This document shows positions 37,441-46,257 of a stretch of 64,000 nt of DNA, one piece after another. The translations under genes were made by a program, and so were the position numbers. The stretch's first letter is position 1, and each line of letters begins with the position of its first letter. The DNA is from Cryobacterium lactosi. Lineage in GTDB: Bacteria; Actinomycetota; Actinomycetes; Actinomycetales; Microbacteriaceae. The stretch lies in contig NZ_SOHM01000031.1 in assembly GCF_004403945.1 (NCBI RefSeq), positions 274,532 to 338,531 on the forward strand. The letters run 5' to 3'. Below the pieces are notes generated by a model, which saw nothing but the letters and a program-made list of their open reading frames with translations, ran no database searches and was not told where the DNA came from.

Positions 37441-38106
37441 CTAGTCGCCCAGGACGGCGCCCAGGTCGAGGTCGCCGAGGTTGACGTCGCCGAGGGAGTC
37501 GTTCACTGCCGAGTCGACAGCGTCGTTGATCTCGGCGCCGAGGTCGCCACCGGTCACGTCGCCACCGGTCACGTCGCCACCGGTGATGTCACCCAGGTCG
37601 GCCTCGTTCGCCGAGCCGACCGGTGCATCCACCGGTGCGGTCACGGGCGCGGTGACCGACGTGTCGTTGCCCGAAGCCACCGGTCCGTTCCCGGACGCGA
37701 TCGGGGCGTCGATGCCGTTGGCGATGTTGTTGCCGGAGGCCACGTCACCGATGTCGCTGTTCAGCGAGTCCTCAACGAGCGGGCCGTTGACGAGCGGCCC
37801 GGTCGAGATGTCGCCCTCGTTGACGGAGGTGTCGGTACCGGAAACATCGGTACCGGAGATGTCGGCACCCGAAACCACGGGGGCCAGGATGCCGGTGCCG
37901 GACGCGCCGTTGCCGGCTACGGCGTCACGCAGGATGTCATCGATGAGATCGGTGTTGCTGGCCGACGAGGAGCTGTCGGTCACGGTGGCTGCTGCATTGT
38001 CGAGCTCAGCGGCCTGGGCGGGAGCCACGAGGCCTCCCACGATGAGGGCGGATGCTGCTGCGCCGGTGATGCCGAATGCGGTGATGCGCTTAGTGATGGT
38101 CTTCAT
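37441..38106 (-). CDS. Secreted Asp/Gly/Thr-rich low-complexity protein
   Basis: A 221-residue protein with a clear signal peptide (MKTITKRITAFGITGAAASA and a cleavage site after PAQAAE). The mature part has no Cys and almost no basic or aromatic residues. It is built of short repeats: SGADISGTDVSGTDTS, APVTAPVDAPV, TGGDVTGGDVTGGD and a final GDVNLGDLDLGAVLGD. It is strongly acidic and should be exported by Sec. I do not recognise a family; calcium binding, a surface coat or an adhesin-like role are possibilities only. Confidence 0.8.
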   Translation of the reverse strand: MKTITKRITAFGITGAAASALIVGGLVAPAQAAELDNAAATVTDSSSSASNTDLIDDILRDAVAGNGASGTGILAPVVSGADISGTDVSGTDTSVNEGDISTGPLVNGPLVEDSLNSDIGDVASGNNIANGIDAPIASGNGPVASGNDTSVTAPVTAPVDAPVGSANEADLGDITGGDVTGGDVTGGDLGAEINDAVDSAVNDSLGDVNLGDLDLGAVLGD

Positions 38107-38464
38107 TTTCGTAGCTCCAATTCATTAGTTTCGCTCCGGCCTCGGTGTGAACCGGGCCGCATAGGTGGTCCGGAGCGCGTGCACTCCTGGATTGGTCCGG
38201 CCGCGATTGTTCGCCTGCGATGGGCCGGAATAACGTCGGTGTCCGGGGTCTCAGCTACGCGCCGTTCCCAGTCGTGGCGGGCGATGGCCGCCGCACCGAG
38301 CACAGTCGAAAGGATTCTCGAAAACTTTCCTCCCCACCCGGCAATCATTGACATGCCGACACGTAGCGATATATCGTTGAGTATCGCGGAAGTTCCGCGG
38401 CGTATCGGCACGGAGGCACCCCAGCGGGCCGATGTGAGACGCGCAACGTGAAAGGAATGCGACC
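38107..38464. other. Divergent intergenic region (358 bases)
   Basis: This gap separates the secreted-protein gene (minus) from the PadR gene (plus). Besides the CGATATATCG palindrome it holds a second symmetrical site, CGCGGAA-g-TTCCGCG, at 38385-38399. AAAGGA precedes the PadR start. I see no coding sequence here. Confidence 0.6.
38365..38378. promoter_or_regulatory. CGATATATCG palindrome, candidate PadR operator
   Basis: A perfect 10-bp palindrome at 38367-38376, extended to AGCGATATATCGTT as an imperfect 14-bp dyad. AT-rich dyads of this kind are frequent upstream of autoregulated PadR genes. It lies about 90 bases before the PadR start. Binding is inferred from position. Confidence 0.55.
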
Positions 38465-39106
38465 ATGAAGCGCTTTCACCACACCCACCATCCAGACTCC
38501 GGCGCCGCTGCCTTCGGCGGGACGGAGTTCGGCCCGGGCATGAACCGTGCCCACCACGACTCCCCGCAGGCTCACGGCCGCGGCTTCGGCCGGGGCTTCG
38601 GTCCGGGAGGTCCCGGCTTCGGCGGCTTCGGCCCGGGGTTCGGCCCCGGCGGACCGCGCGGCTCCCGTCGTGCCAACAAGGGCGACGTTCGCTCGGCGAT
38701 CCTCTCGCTCCTGGCCGACGGCCCCTCCAACGGGTACGGACTGATCCGGGCCATCGAGGAGAAGACCGGCGGGGCCTGGCGCCCCAGCCCCGGCTCCATC
38801 TATCCCACGCTGCAGCAACTCGTCGACGAAGAGCTCATCGCGCCGACCGGCACCGAACGCCGCACCGACTATCAACTCACGGATGCCGGCCGGGCCTACT
38901 TGGCCGAGCACGCCGACGACCTCAAAAAGGCGTGGGAGGCCACCCCCGGTCAGTCGGATGCCGACGCGGCCTTCCACGAGAGCGTCGGCAAGCTCTTCGG
39001 CGTGGTGCACCAGTTCCGTTCCGCAGCCACCGATGCCCAGCGCGCCGCCGCGACCGAGAAGCTCGACGAGGTGCGCCGCGCGCTGTACCTCATCCTCGCC
39101 GACTGA
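38465..39106 (+). CDS. PadR family transcriptional regulator with His/Gly-rich N-terminus
   Basis: A 213-residue regulator. The first 70 residues are low-complexity, rich in His, Gly, Phe and Pro (MKRFHHTHHPDS, GRGFGRGFGPGGPGFGG). The PadR winged helix follows: KGDVRSAILSLLADGPSNGY, then GSIYPTLQQLVDEELI and the YQLTDAGRAYL wing. The helical C-terminus dimerises. The His-rich extension could sense metal; that is speculation. It probably represses its own promoter. Confidence 0.9.
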   Translation: MKRFHHTHHPDSGAAAFGGTEFGPGMNRAHHDSPQAHGRGFGRGFGPGGPGFGGFGPGFGPGGPRGSRRANKGDVRSAILSLLADGPSNGYGLIRAIEEKTGGAWRPSPGSIYPTLQQLVDEELIAPTGTERRTDYQLTDAGRAYLAEHADDLKKAWEATPGQSDADAAFHESVGKLFGVVHQFRSAATDAQRAAATEKLDEVRRALYLILAD

Positions 39107-39158
39107 CATAGGGCAGCGACCAGTCGCCGACGGCCGGCGACCGGGACAGAATGGCGGC

Positions 39159-39722
39159 ATGTCCATCGTTCTCAGCCTGGTCCGCTCGGCCGTGGCGCCA
39201 CTGACCCGCACCCGGCTGTTCCGGGCGACCGCGCCGGTGCTGCTGCCGCCGCTCGAGCGCGCCCTCGACCGGGTCAGCAGGGGACGGGTGCAATTGAGCG
39301 CCCTTCTGGTGCCCTCGCTGGTGCTGCGCACGACGGGAGCCCGGTCCGGCCTGGCGCGGGAGAGTCGACTGATGTACACGCCGGACGGGCAGGGCCGGGC
39401 CATCGTGGCCGGCACCAGCTTCGCCCGTGCGCGTCATCCGGCCTGGACCTACAACCTGATGGCGCATCCGGACGCGGATATCGTCGTGCGCGGCCGACGG
39501 CTGTCGGTGCGGGCGAGCATGATCGGCCCCGCCTGCCGGGATACGGCGTGGGAGCGGATCGAGCGCCAGTGGCCGGGATACCGTGCCTACGAACGCGACT
39601 CCGGTCGCATCGTGCGCATGTTCCTGCTGCGCCCGGTCGTCGAGGGCGGCGGCACATTGAACGCCCAGAGCCGAGCGGGGCAACGGGTCACCGAAGATCA
39701 CCGAGAGGGCGCAACGACATGA
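39159..39722 (+). CDS. Nitroreductase/deazaflavin-dependent (Ddn-like) family protein
   Basis: A 187-residue protein of the split-barrel F420/flavin family found in Actinobacteria. Characteristic parts are LVLRTTGARSGLARESRLMY, FARARHPAWTYNLMAHPDAD and the end IVRMFLLRPV. Ddn activates nitroimidazoles in mycobacteria; the natural reactions of most relatives are unknown. Its stop overlaps the next gene's ATG (ATGA), so the two are co-translated. Confidence 0.85.
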   Translation: MSIVLSLVRSAVAPLTRTRLFRATAPVLLPPLERALDRVSRGRVQLSALLVPSLVLRTTGARSGLARESRLMYTPDGQGRAIVAGTSFARARHPAWTYNLMAHPDADIVVRGRRLSVRASMIGPACRDTAWERIERQWPGYRAYERDSGRIVRMFLLRPVVEGGGTLNAQSRAGQRVTEDHREGATT

Positions 39723-40258
39723 CGACCGACGATGAGACAGCACAGCCGCGGCTGGTGCCCGGCGAGCGCGGCCCTGACCTCATCCTCAGCCGCAACTTCG
39801 CGGTCGGTATCGACGAGGTGTGGGCGACCCTGACCGACCCGGCCCGCACCACCGGTTGGTTCGGGCCCTGGGAGGGCGAGGGCACACCGGGCGGAACCAT
39901 TCGGGTTCAGATGCGCTTCGAAGAGGGCGACCCGTGGGTGCCGATGCGGATCGACGCCTGCGACCGTCCCGCCCGGCTGGCCGTCTCCATGCTCGAAGAC
40001 CAGGGCGACTGGCGGCTGGAGTTGGTGCTCGCCGAGACGGCCGGGGTCACCCGCCTGAGCCTGATTCACCACCTCACCGGGGTCGACGGCCTGGGGGAGA
40101 TCGGCCCGGGCTGGGACTTCTACCTGGACCTCTTCGGTGCGGCCCTGCGGGACGCACCGTCAGGCGCGGGAGCCGTGCCTGTGTTCACTGACTACTATCC
40201 GGCCCGATCGACGGTCTTCACGGCGTTGGCCGAGACCTACCCACGGCGCTCCAGCTGA
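39719..40258 (+). CDS. SRPBCC (AHSA1-like) family protein
   Basis: A 179-residue START/Bet v1-fold protein. The AHSA1 pattern is visible as ILSRNFAVGIDEVWATLTDP and RTTGWFGPWEGEG, followed by LVLAETAGVTRLSLIHHL. Such proteins bind hydrophobic ligands. It overlaps the Ddn-like gene by four bases, which suggests a shared, unknown task. Confidence 0.85.
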   Translation: MTTDDETAQPRLVPGERGPDLILSRNFAVGIDEVWATLTDPARTTGWFGPWEGEGTPGGTIRVQMRFEEGDPWVPMRIDACDRPARLAVSMLEDQGDWRLELVLAETAGVTRLSLIHHLTGVDGLGEIGPGWDFYLDLFGAALRDAPSGAGAVPVFTDYYPARSTVFTALAETYPRRSS

Positions 40259-40708
40259 GCCGTCACGCAGACATTCTTGCGGTGAGGCGCGCGACGTCCG
40301 CGCCCATCTGCTCGCGCATCGCGCAGCGTTCGAAGCCGCTCTCGGCGCGTATGACCTGCACGTTACCGATACGGGAACGGCCTCACGGCTGAGTTTTCAA
40401 GGGGGTTGCGAGTTTTTTTTGAACTGTTTTTGACCCGCCCCCCGCCGCTTCAAACGACGGAATCGGTCGGCATCCGAGCCTGGAATCAGCGTCTCATCTG
40501 GCATTGAGAAGTGATCCTGTTCATGCGCTTCGATACAACAGGGGTACACGCATTGGGGGGATCTTCCCGGCAAAAGGTGAGGATCCATTCAGAAACGTGC
40601 TGCAGGGTGGTCACTTCGCCCGGGCGGGCCCCCGCCCGTGGAACGTTGAACAAGAACCGCTCTGCGCCCGCGTACCTGCGTTTCGCTCAGTGAGAGACAT
40701 ACATAACT
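40259..40708. other. Long intergenic region before the transglycosylase gene (450 bases)
   Basis: No convincing gene on either strand. The region holds a T-rich stretch (TTTTTTTTGAACTGTTTTTG near 40413-40432) that may end transcription of the SRPBCC gene. The last 200 bases should contain the promoter and a long leader of the secreted protein. I looked for ydaO (c-di-AMP) riboswitch blocks, which often precede cell-wall hydrolase genes in Actinobacteria, and did not find them. Confidence 0.5.
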
Positions 40709-41686
40709 GTGACTTCCCCGATTTCCAGCACTCCAGCAATACCCGAAACCTCCGCAACAGCCGTCATCTCCGCGCAGCCCCAGTCCCCGCCCCTGGAGAC
40801 CCGGGCGTCGAAGACCCACCGCACCCGGGTCACCCGCCGGTCGGCGGCGGCCCTGGCTGTCCTCACCATCGGCGCGATGGCCGGAACCGGCTTCGTGCTC
40901 GAGCCGGCCATGGCAGCGCAGAACGACCGCGTCGCCGCTTCAGCGTCCCTCGCGTCCGGCTCCGGCCGGCACGCTGAGCAGCTCGACGCCTACAGCGGCA
41001 TCGCGGCCGCCCATGCCGAGAAGGCCGCCGCAGGCACCCTGGCCGGCGCGACCGCCGTGATCACCGCCGCCCAGAACAAGACCGACGCCACCGAGCTGGC
41101 CACCCCGGTGGCGATGCTCAGCAACTACGAGTACCTCGCGCCGGCGCGGATCTATGAGCTCGTCGACCTCACCAACGCTGCGGTGCCGCCTGTGCAGGCC
41201 GCAACGGCCGAGGCCGATCGTGTCGCCGCCGAGCAGGCCGCGGCTGCCACCGCTGCCGCCGAGGCCGCCGCAGCCCAGCAGGCCGCCGATGCGAAAGCCG
41301 CGGCCGATGCGAAGGCAGCGCAGTCCGCGCAGTCGGCTCCGAAGGCCAGCACAGCGCCGGCCCCGTCGGCCCCGGCCAACCCGAGCGGCGCCCAGGCCAT
41401 CGCCCGCGACATGATGGCCGCCAAGTATGGTTGGGGCTCCGATCAGTTCGGCTGCCTCGTCAGCCTGTGGGACAAGGAGTCCGGCTGGAACGTGAACGCC
41501 TACAACGCCTCCAGCGGTGCCACCGGAATCCCGCAGGCGCTGCCCGGCAGCAAGATGGCCACGGCTGGTGCGGACTGGCAGACGAACGCCGCCACGCAGA
41601 TCTCGTGGGGCCTGGGCTACATCTCAGGCAGCTACGGCACTCCGTGCGCGGCCTGGGCTAAGTCCGAGTCCGTCGGCTGGTACTAG
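40709..41686 (+). CDS. Secreted transglycosylase-like (SLT/aggregation-promoting factor-like) protein
   Basis: A 325-residue exported protein. After about 45 cytoplasmic residues comes a hydrophobic signal (AAALAVLTIGAMAGTGFVL). The middle is Ala-rich with heptad-like AAAE/ADAKAA repeats and a Pro/Ala linker. The C-terminal domain (about 230-325) has FGCLVSLWDKESGWNVNAYN, with the Glu expected to be catalytic, and SGATGIPQALPGSKMA, typical of actinobacterial lytic-transglycosylase-like enzymes that remodel peptidoglycan. The start is GTG at 40709 with a poor ribosome site. Confidence 0.88.
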   Translation: MTSPISSTPAIPETSATAVISAQPQSPPLETRASKTHRTRVTRRSAAALAVLTIGAMAGTGFVLEPAMAAQNDRVAASASLASGSGRHAEQLDAYSGIAAAHAEKAAAGTLAGATAVITAAQNKTDATELATPVAMLSNYEYLAPARIYELVDLTNAAVPPVQAATAEADRVAAEQAAAATAAAEAAAAQQAADAKAAADAKAAQSAQSAPKASTAPAPSAPANPSGAQAIARDMMAAKYGWGSDQFGCLVSLWDKESGWNVNAYNASSGATGIPQALPGSKMATAGADWQTNAATQISWGLGYISGSYGTPCAAWAKSESVGWY

Positions 41687-41712
41687 CCAACCTCGTATTC
41701 GACAGAACCTGG

Positions 41713-41771
41713 AACGGCCCGCGGGCAGCAGGTCAGGGCATGAGCTCCTGGCCGCTGATCCGCGGGCCGTT
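41713..41771 (+). terminator. Terminator hairpin after the transglycosylase gene
   Basis: Outer arms AACGGCCCGCGG (41713-41724) and CCGCGGGCCGTT (41760-41771) are perfectly complementary. Inner segments AGC/GCT and CAGG/CCTG extend the structure. Confidence 0.75.
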
Positions 41772-41837
41772 CTGCGTACAGGCTGGGAAGAGCGCCGGGA
41801 CCTGCCCAGCACGGTAAGGCGGGCGTACTCTCGGGGC

Positions 41838-42299
41838 ATGAAACGTGCGCTCGCGTCCGGCTTGGTCGTCGTGCAGATCTTTCTGCTGGTCGCCCTCCTT
41901 CTCTCGCCGCATGGCACCGTCTGGCCGGTGAATGGCTTTGTCGTGGCCACCGCTATCGCCCTCATCGCGGTGGGGGTGACCCTGGCGGTCCAGGGCTCCA
42001 CCACCCTCGGCCCGGCAATGACGGCGAGCCCGATACCGCGCGAGGATGCCCCGCTGGCCACGAACGGGGTGTACGCGGTGGTGCGCAACCCCATTTACAC
42101 CGGGCTGATGTCCGGCGGGCTGGGCCTGGTCTTGATCGGCTCCTCCCTGCTGCACGTGGTGGTCTGGGCGGCACTGGTCGGCCTCCTGGCCGGGAAGACC
42201 CGGTGGGAGGAGCAGATGCTCGTCGAGGAGCATCCGGCCTACTCGGACTACGCGGCCAGGGTCGGCCGGTTTCTGCCCGGTGTCGGCCGAATCCGCTGA
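41838..42299 (+). CDS. Isoprenylcysteine carboxylmethyltransferase-like (ICMT/PEMT) membrane protein
   Basis: A 153-residue protein with about four transmembrane helices and the PEMT/ICMT signature [19 protein letters not shown], followed by [26 protein letters not shown]. These are the SAM-binding and catalytic parts of integral membrane methyltransferases such as phospholipid N-methyltransferase. The bacterial substrate is usually unknown. The LLM gene follows 40 bases later. Confidence 0.87.
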   Translation: MKRALASGLVVVQIFLLVALLLSPHGTVWPVNGFVVATAIALIAVGVTLAVQGSTTLGPAMTASPIPREDAPLATNGVYAVVRNPIYTGLMSGGLGLVLIGSSLLHVVVWAALVGLLAGKTRWEEQMLVEEHPAYSDYAARVGRFLPGVGRIR

Positions 42300-42339
42300 C
42301 GCGGGTAACGATTCGCCCGCGAAAACCGTTACGCCCAAT

Positions 42340-43338
42340 ATGACGACACCGCTTTCCATTCTTGACCTCGCCCCCATTGCCCCCGGACAGAGCGTGAGGG
42401 AGAGCTTCGCGGCCAGCGTTGCCCTCGCCCAGGCCGCCGAAAAGCACGGGTACGAAAGGGTCTGGTATGCCGAGCACCACAACATGCCCACGATCGCCTC
42501 GTCGGCTACGAGCGTGCTCGTAGGCCATGTCGCCTCGCAGACGTCCACCATCCGGCTCGGATCCGGCGGCGTGATGCTGCCCAACCACTCGCCGCTGACC
42601 ATTGCCGAGCAGTACGGCACCCTCGCGGAGCTATACCCGGGCCGCATCGACCTCGGTCTGGGCCGGGCGCCCGGCAGCGACCAGACCACCGCCAGGGCCA
42701 TGCGCCGCGACCCGCGCGCCTCCGACCAGTTCCCGCAGGACGTGATGGAACTGGCCGCCTACCTGCGCGACGAGTCGATCATCCCGGGGGTACGAGCAGT
42801 TCCGGGCGCCGGCACCAACGTTCCCCTGTACATCCTGGGGTCCTCCCTCTTCGGCGCCGGCCTCGCGGCGGCGCTGGGCCTGCCGTACGCGTTCGCGTCG
42901 CACTTCGCCCCCGACTCGCTGTTCGAGGCCGTCTCCCTCTACCGCCGCGATTTCACGCCGTCCGCGCAACTGGCCGAGCCCTACCTGCTGGTGGCCGCCA
43001 ACGTGATCGCGGCCGACGAGGGGGCGGATGCGGCGGGGCAGTTCGAGATCATGCGCCGCTCCAGGGTGCGCAGCATGATCGCCCGTGGACCGGCGTCACC
43101 GGAGTACTCCGACGAACAGATCGACGCGTTCCTGACCACCACCGAGGGGCGTCGCCTCGCCGACATGATGCGGTACACGGCCGTGGGCACGCCCGCGGAC
43201 GTGCGCACCTTCCTCAACGACCTGGTCGCATCCACCGGAGCCGACGAACTGATCCTGGCCCACGCCTCGCAGCAGATCGGTGACCGGCTGCGTTCGGTGG
43301 AGCTGACCGCCGGCGCCATGGCCGGCGTCCTGGCCTAA
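42340..43338 (+). CDS. LLM class flavin-dependent oxidoreductase
   Basis: A 332-residue luciferase-like monooxygenase of the YhbW/MsnO8 group. The N-terminus [19 protein letters not shown] and [17 protein letters not shown] are diagnostic; [20 protein letters not shown] is the flavin-phosphate region. It uses FMN or a related flavin. Substrate unknown. In-frame codons upstream of the ATG at 42340 overlap the methyltransferase gene and are not needed. Confidence 0.9.
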   Translation: MTTPLSILDLAPIAPGQSVRESFAASVALAQAAEKHGYERVWYAEHHNMPTIASSATSVLVGHVASQTSTIRLGSGGVMLPNHSPLTIAEQYGTLAELYPGRIDLGLGRAPGSDQTTARAMRRDPRASDQFPQDVMELAAYLRDESIIPGVRAVPGAGTNVPLYILGSSLFGAGLAAALGLPYAFASHFAPDSLFEAVSLYRRDFTPSAQLAEPYLLVAANVIAADEGADAAGQFEIMRRSRVRSMIARGPASPEYSDEQIDAFLTTTEGRRLADMMRYTAVGTPADVRTFLNDLVASTGADELILAHASQQIGDRLRSVELTAGAMAGVLA

Positions 43339-43391
43339 AGCGCAACGGCCCGGGGTGCGCTCGGCGGGGAAGAGTCGGTAAGGTCCCAGTT

Positions 43392-43751
43392 ATGACACCT
43401 GATTCCCTCGTCGAGTTTTGCCTGAGCCTGCCACAGGCCGCCGAGACGTTTCCGTTCGGCGAGGAGATCAGCGTCTTCAAGACCACCGGGAACGGCAAGG
43501 TCTTCGCTCTCAGCGCGCTGGAGGGCGACCCCCTGAGCGTGTCGCTGAAGTGCGATCCCGAGGAGGGCCGGGCGCTGCGAGAGGAGTTCCCCGATCACAT
43601 CACTCCGGGCTACCACCTGAACAAGAAGCACTGGATCACCGTCGTGCTCGACGGCTTCGTGCCCGACGAACTCGTGGAGAACCTGCTGCGCGACAGTCAC
43701 GCGCTGGTGCGCCCGAAGGTGCCGCGCGCGCCCCGGGGGAGCGCCGGGTAG
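43392..43751 (+). CDS. MmcQ/YjbR family protein
   Basis: A 119-residue protein of the MmcQ/YjbR fold. Typical elements are SLPQAAETFPFGEEISVFK, VSLKCDPEEGRALREEF and the end GYHLNKKHWITVVLDG. The family has a CyaY-like DNA-binding fold; its role is unclear. Its stop codon directly abuts the stop of the convergent MFS gene. Confidence 0.9.
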   Translation: MTPDSLVEFCLSLPQAAETFPFGEEISVFKTTGNGKVFALSALEGDPLSVSLKCDPEEGRALREEFPDHITPGYHLNKKHWITVVLDGFVPDELVENLLRDSHALVRPKVPRAPRGSAG

Positions 43752-44975
43752 TCACCGCCGCCGGATCCGCCAGCGACCGGGACGCCCGGCTCGCCAGTCC
43801 CAGGTCAGTTGATGGCGCCTGGCAAGCACGATCGCGATCGTGATGGCCGCTGTGGCCGGCACGAGGCCGGAGACCATCATGCCGGTGTGCGCGCCGTAGT
43901 GCTCGATCAGCCATCCCATCAGCGGGCTGCCGAGAGCCTGGCCGCCGAGCAGAACCAGTACGTAGACCGACATCACCCGGCCGCGGATGAGCACGTTCGA
44001 GGAGAGCTGGACCAGCGGGTTGCAGGCCATGAAGAAGAACTGATTGGCGATGCCGGAGGCCACGAGCACCAGGCCGAAAGCCAGCTGGGTGGGCATAAGT
44101 CCCAGCGAGGCCTGGATGAGAGCCCACACCCCGCCGCAGAAGATGACGGTGCGCAGCCGGATGGTGACCCGCCTGGTCGACGCCAACGCACCGACCAGCG
44201 CGCCCACGGCGACCAGGCTGTTGAACAGCCCGTAACCTCCCGCCCCTGCGGCAAAGACGTCACCGGCGAAGGCCACGAGCAGCACGGGCATGTTGAGGGC
44301 GAAGACCGAGAGGAACGACATCATCACGAGCGGCCAGAGGATGGTGGGGGTGGCGACGACGTAGCGCAGTCCCTCCCGCAGCTGGCCTTTGCTGCGGGGC
44401 GTGGGCGGCTTCCGATGCAACGCCGTGGTGTCCAGGAGCAGAAGCGCGAGCACAGTGACCAGGCAGGCGATCCCGTTGATGGCAAATGACCACCCCGCAC
44501 CGACGGCCACGATCAGCAGGCCGCTGACCGCCGGGCCGACCAGCCCGCCCAGCTGGAACGCCGAGGAATTGACCGTGATGGCGTTCCGCAGGAACTGCGG
44601 ACCCACCATCTCGTTCACGAACACCTGCCGGGTGGGGTTGTCGATGACGGTGACGAGCCCGAGCACGAAGGCGATCACCCACACCTGCCACACCTCGACG
44701 ACACCGCTCAGGGTGAGCACAGCGAGGGTGAGGCTGAGCACGGACGCGGCGGACTGCGTGATCAGCAGCAGCATCCGTTTGGAATAGCGGTCGACGACGA
44801 CCCCGCCGAGGAGGCCGAAGAGAAGCATCGGGGTGAACTGCATGGCCACGGTCACACCGACGGCCGCGACGCTGTCGGTCAGCTGCAGCACCAGCCAGCC
44901 CTGGGCGATGCGTTGCATCCAGGTGGCGGTCATGGCGATCACGTTGGAGATCGTGAACAGCCTGAAGTTGGGCAC
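43752..44975 (-). CDS. MFS transporter, EntS/enterobactin-exporter-like (MFS_3)
   Basis: A transporter of 407 residues from the first available start (GTG, 44975). It has the EntS-type beginning TATWMQRIAQGWLVLQLT, motif A as GGVVVDRYSKRMLL, and VIDNPTRQVFVNEMVGP, all typical of the group that includes EntS. The frame stays open upstream for more than 20 codons with family-like residues (GRRRWGITLDSLT) but contains no ATG, GTG or TTG before the LacI stop, so the true N-terminus is uncertain. It lies 61 bases downstream of the LacI gene on the same strand. Confidence 0.88.
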   Translation of the reverse strand: MPNFRLFTISNVIAMTATWMQRIAQGWLVLQLTDSVAAVGVTVAMQFTPMLLFGLLGGVVVDRYSKRMLLLITQSAASVLSLTLAVLTLSGVVEVWQVWVIAFVLGLVTVIDNPTRQVFVNEMVGPQFLRNAITVNSSAFQLGGLVGPAVSGLLIVAVGAGWSFAINGIACLVTVLALLLLDTTALHRKPPTPRSKGQLREGLRYVVATPTILWPLVMMSFLSVFALNMPVLLVAFAGDVFAAGAGGYGLFNSLVAVGALVGALASTRRVTIRLRTVIFCGGVWALIQASLGLMPTQLAFGLVLVASGIANQFFFMACNPLVQLSSNVLIRGRVMSVYVLVLLGGQALGSPLMGWLIEHYGAHTGMMVSGLVPATAAITIAIVLARRHQLTWDWRAGRPGRWRIRRR

Positions 44976-45036
44976 GGTGAGGGAATCCAGAGTGATTCCC
45001 CACCGACGGCGGCCGGGTGGCGGGGGAGGCGGGGTG

Positions 45037-46092
45037 CTAGTCGACAGGCGGTGCCGCCGTCGATCCGCGCACGATCAGCTCAGGTCGAAGGAGCACCGAC
45101 CGGCCCGGTTCGCCGGTGGTGAGGCCGTGGTGAGAGACGATCTCGGCAATGGCCAGCCGGGCCATCTGGCCGATCGGCTGGCGCACCGTTGTGAGCGGCG
45201 GGTCGTAGAGATCGGCCAGGATGATGTCGTCGAAGCCGACCACGGACACGTCGCGGCCGACCTGGAGACCGAGGTCCCGCAGGCCCCGGCAGACGCCGAG
45301 GGCGGTCATGTCGTTGATGGCCACCACGCCGGTCGGCGGGTTCGCGGCGGCGAAGATCTCGTGGGCGGCGCGGCGGCCCACATCGGCCGCTTCGACGTCA
45401 CCGAAGGGCGCCTCGTCGGCGCCGGCCCAGAGGGTCATGTCCGCCACGGCGAGTCCGGCGGCCTCGACGGCCGAGCAGAACCCCTCGTACCGCCCGGTGC
45501 GGTTGACCGAACGGAGCGAGCCGGAGACGAAGGTGAGATTCCGGTGGCCGAGGCTCGTGAGGTGAGAGGCGGCCAGATGGCCGCCCACCACATTGTTGAT
45601 GCTGATGCTGACAACGGTGGACGGGTCGTCGGCCTGGGTGGGCCGGTCTAAGGTGATCAGGCGCAACCCCTGCTCGATGATGTGGGCCAGGTGCTTCAAC
45701 GATGGCAGTGACGTGCACAGCACGATCTCCCGTACACCGTCGTCCCACAGCTCCTCGACATAGCGGCGTTCCCGGTCGGGGTCGCGCTCGCTGTTGCAGA
45801 GCAGCACGTTGTAGCCCTCGGCGAGAGCGGCGTGCTCGAGTTCCCGGGCGAACGCGCCCCAGAACGGATTGCCCACTGACGGCACGATGAGGCCGACGGT
45901 GCGGGTGCGGCCGGTTCGCAGCTCGCGGGCCGCCCGGTTTGGCCGGTAGCCGAGCTGGCTGATCGCTTCGGTGATGCGGTCCCGCGTGGCGGGCAGCATG
46001 CGACCCGAGCGGCCGTTCAGCAGGTTGGACACCGTGCTCGCCGAAACACCGGCGGCCCGAGCGACCTGTTGGATCGTAACCTTCTCCATCAT
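45037..46092 (-). CDS. LacI family transcriptional regulator of the uronate locus
   Basis: A 351-residue LacI/GalR repressor. The HTH and hinge are TIQQVARAAGVSASTVSNLL then RPNRAARELRTGRTRTVGLI, and the periplasmic-binding-protein-like domain ends with VVGFDDIILADLYDPPLTTV. It diverges from the binding-protein gene across 299 bases that hold two inverted copies of a 13-base motif. It probably represses the 46392-57706 operon, and the inducer is likely a catabolic intermediate such as KDG; that is inferred. A second ATG is present at 46089. Confidence 0.92.
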   Translation of the reverse strand: MMEKVTIQQVARAAGVSASTVSNLLNGRSGRMLPATRDRITEAISQLGYRPNRAARELRTGRTRTVGLIVPSVGNPFWGAFARELEHAALAEGYNVLLCNSERDPDRERRYVEELWDDGVREIVLCTSLPSLKHLAHIIEQGLRLITLDRPTQADDPSTVVSISINNVVGGHLAASHLTSLGHRNLTFVSGSLRSVNRTGRYEGFCSAVEAAGLAVADMTLWAGADEAPFGDVEAADVGRRAAHEIFAAANPPTGVVAINDMTALGVCRGLRDLGLQVGRDVSVVGFDDIILADLYDPPLTTVRQPIGQMARLAIAEIVSHHGLTTGEPGRSVLLRPELIVRGSTAAPPVD

Positions 46093-46133
46093 TGTCCGTT
46101 CACGTGGCGGTCGAGGTATGGGGGATTCCAGCA

Positions 46134-46146
46134 GTGTAACGATCTA
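46134..46146 (+). promoter_or_regulatory. Upstream copy of the LacI-type site (GTGTAACGATCTA)
   Basis: Matches the reverse complement of the site at 46258-46270 in 12 of 13 positions. It is 42 bases upstream of the LacI start, so it could mediate autoregulation or looping with the second site. Confidence 0.6.
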
Positions 46147-46225
46147 CCGGCAGGTTGGCAATGTTGGGCACGTCTCGTGCCCGGCGAGGGCCGGTTGCCC
46201 CCTGGCCTGCCAGGCTGAAGATTGC

Positions 46226-46254
46226 TTGACGAATCAAAAAACGCCAGTTATGGT
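46226..46254 (+). promoter_or_regulatory. Sigma-70-type promoter of the uronate operon
   Basis: TTGACG (46226-46231), a 17-base spacer, and TATGGT (46249-46254). Spacing is optimal and the -35 box matches the consensus in five of six positions. The predicted start near 46261 lies within the second LacI-type site. Confidence 0.7.
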
Positions 46255-46257
46255 CAG

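Noticed and set aside
37555..37600. Short tandem DNA repeat that could be taken for a CRISPR-like or VNTR array
   Set aside because: It is the coding repeat of the TGGDV units in the secreted acidic protein; there are no regular spacers.
40397..40588. 63-codon minus-strand frame in the long intergenic gap
   Set aside because: No ribosome site, no recognisable motif, and it crosses a T/A-rich run; no support as a gene.
40500..40708. Possible ydaO (c-di-AMP) riboswitch before the secreted transglycosylase gene
   Set aside because: The gene type and long leader would fit, but the conserved aptamer blocks are not visible on the + strand.
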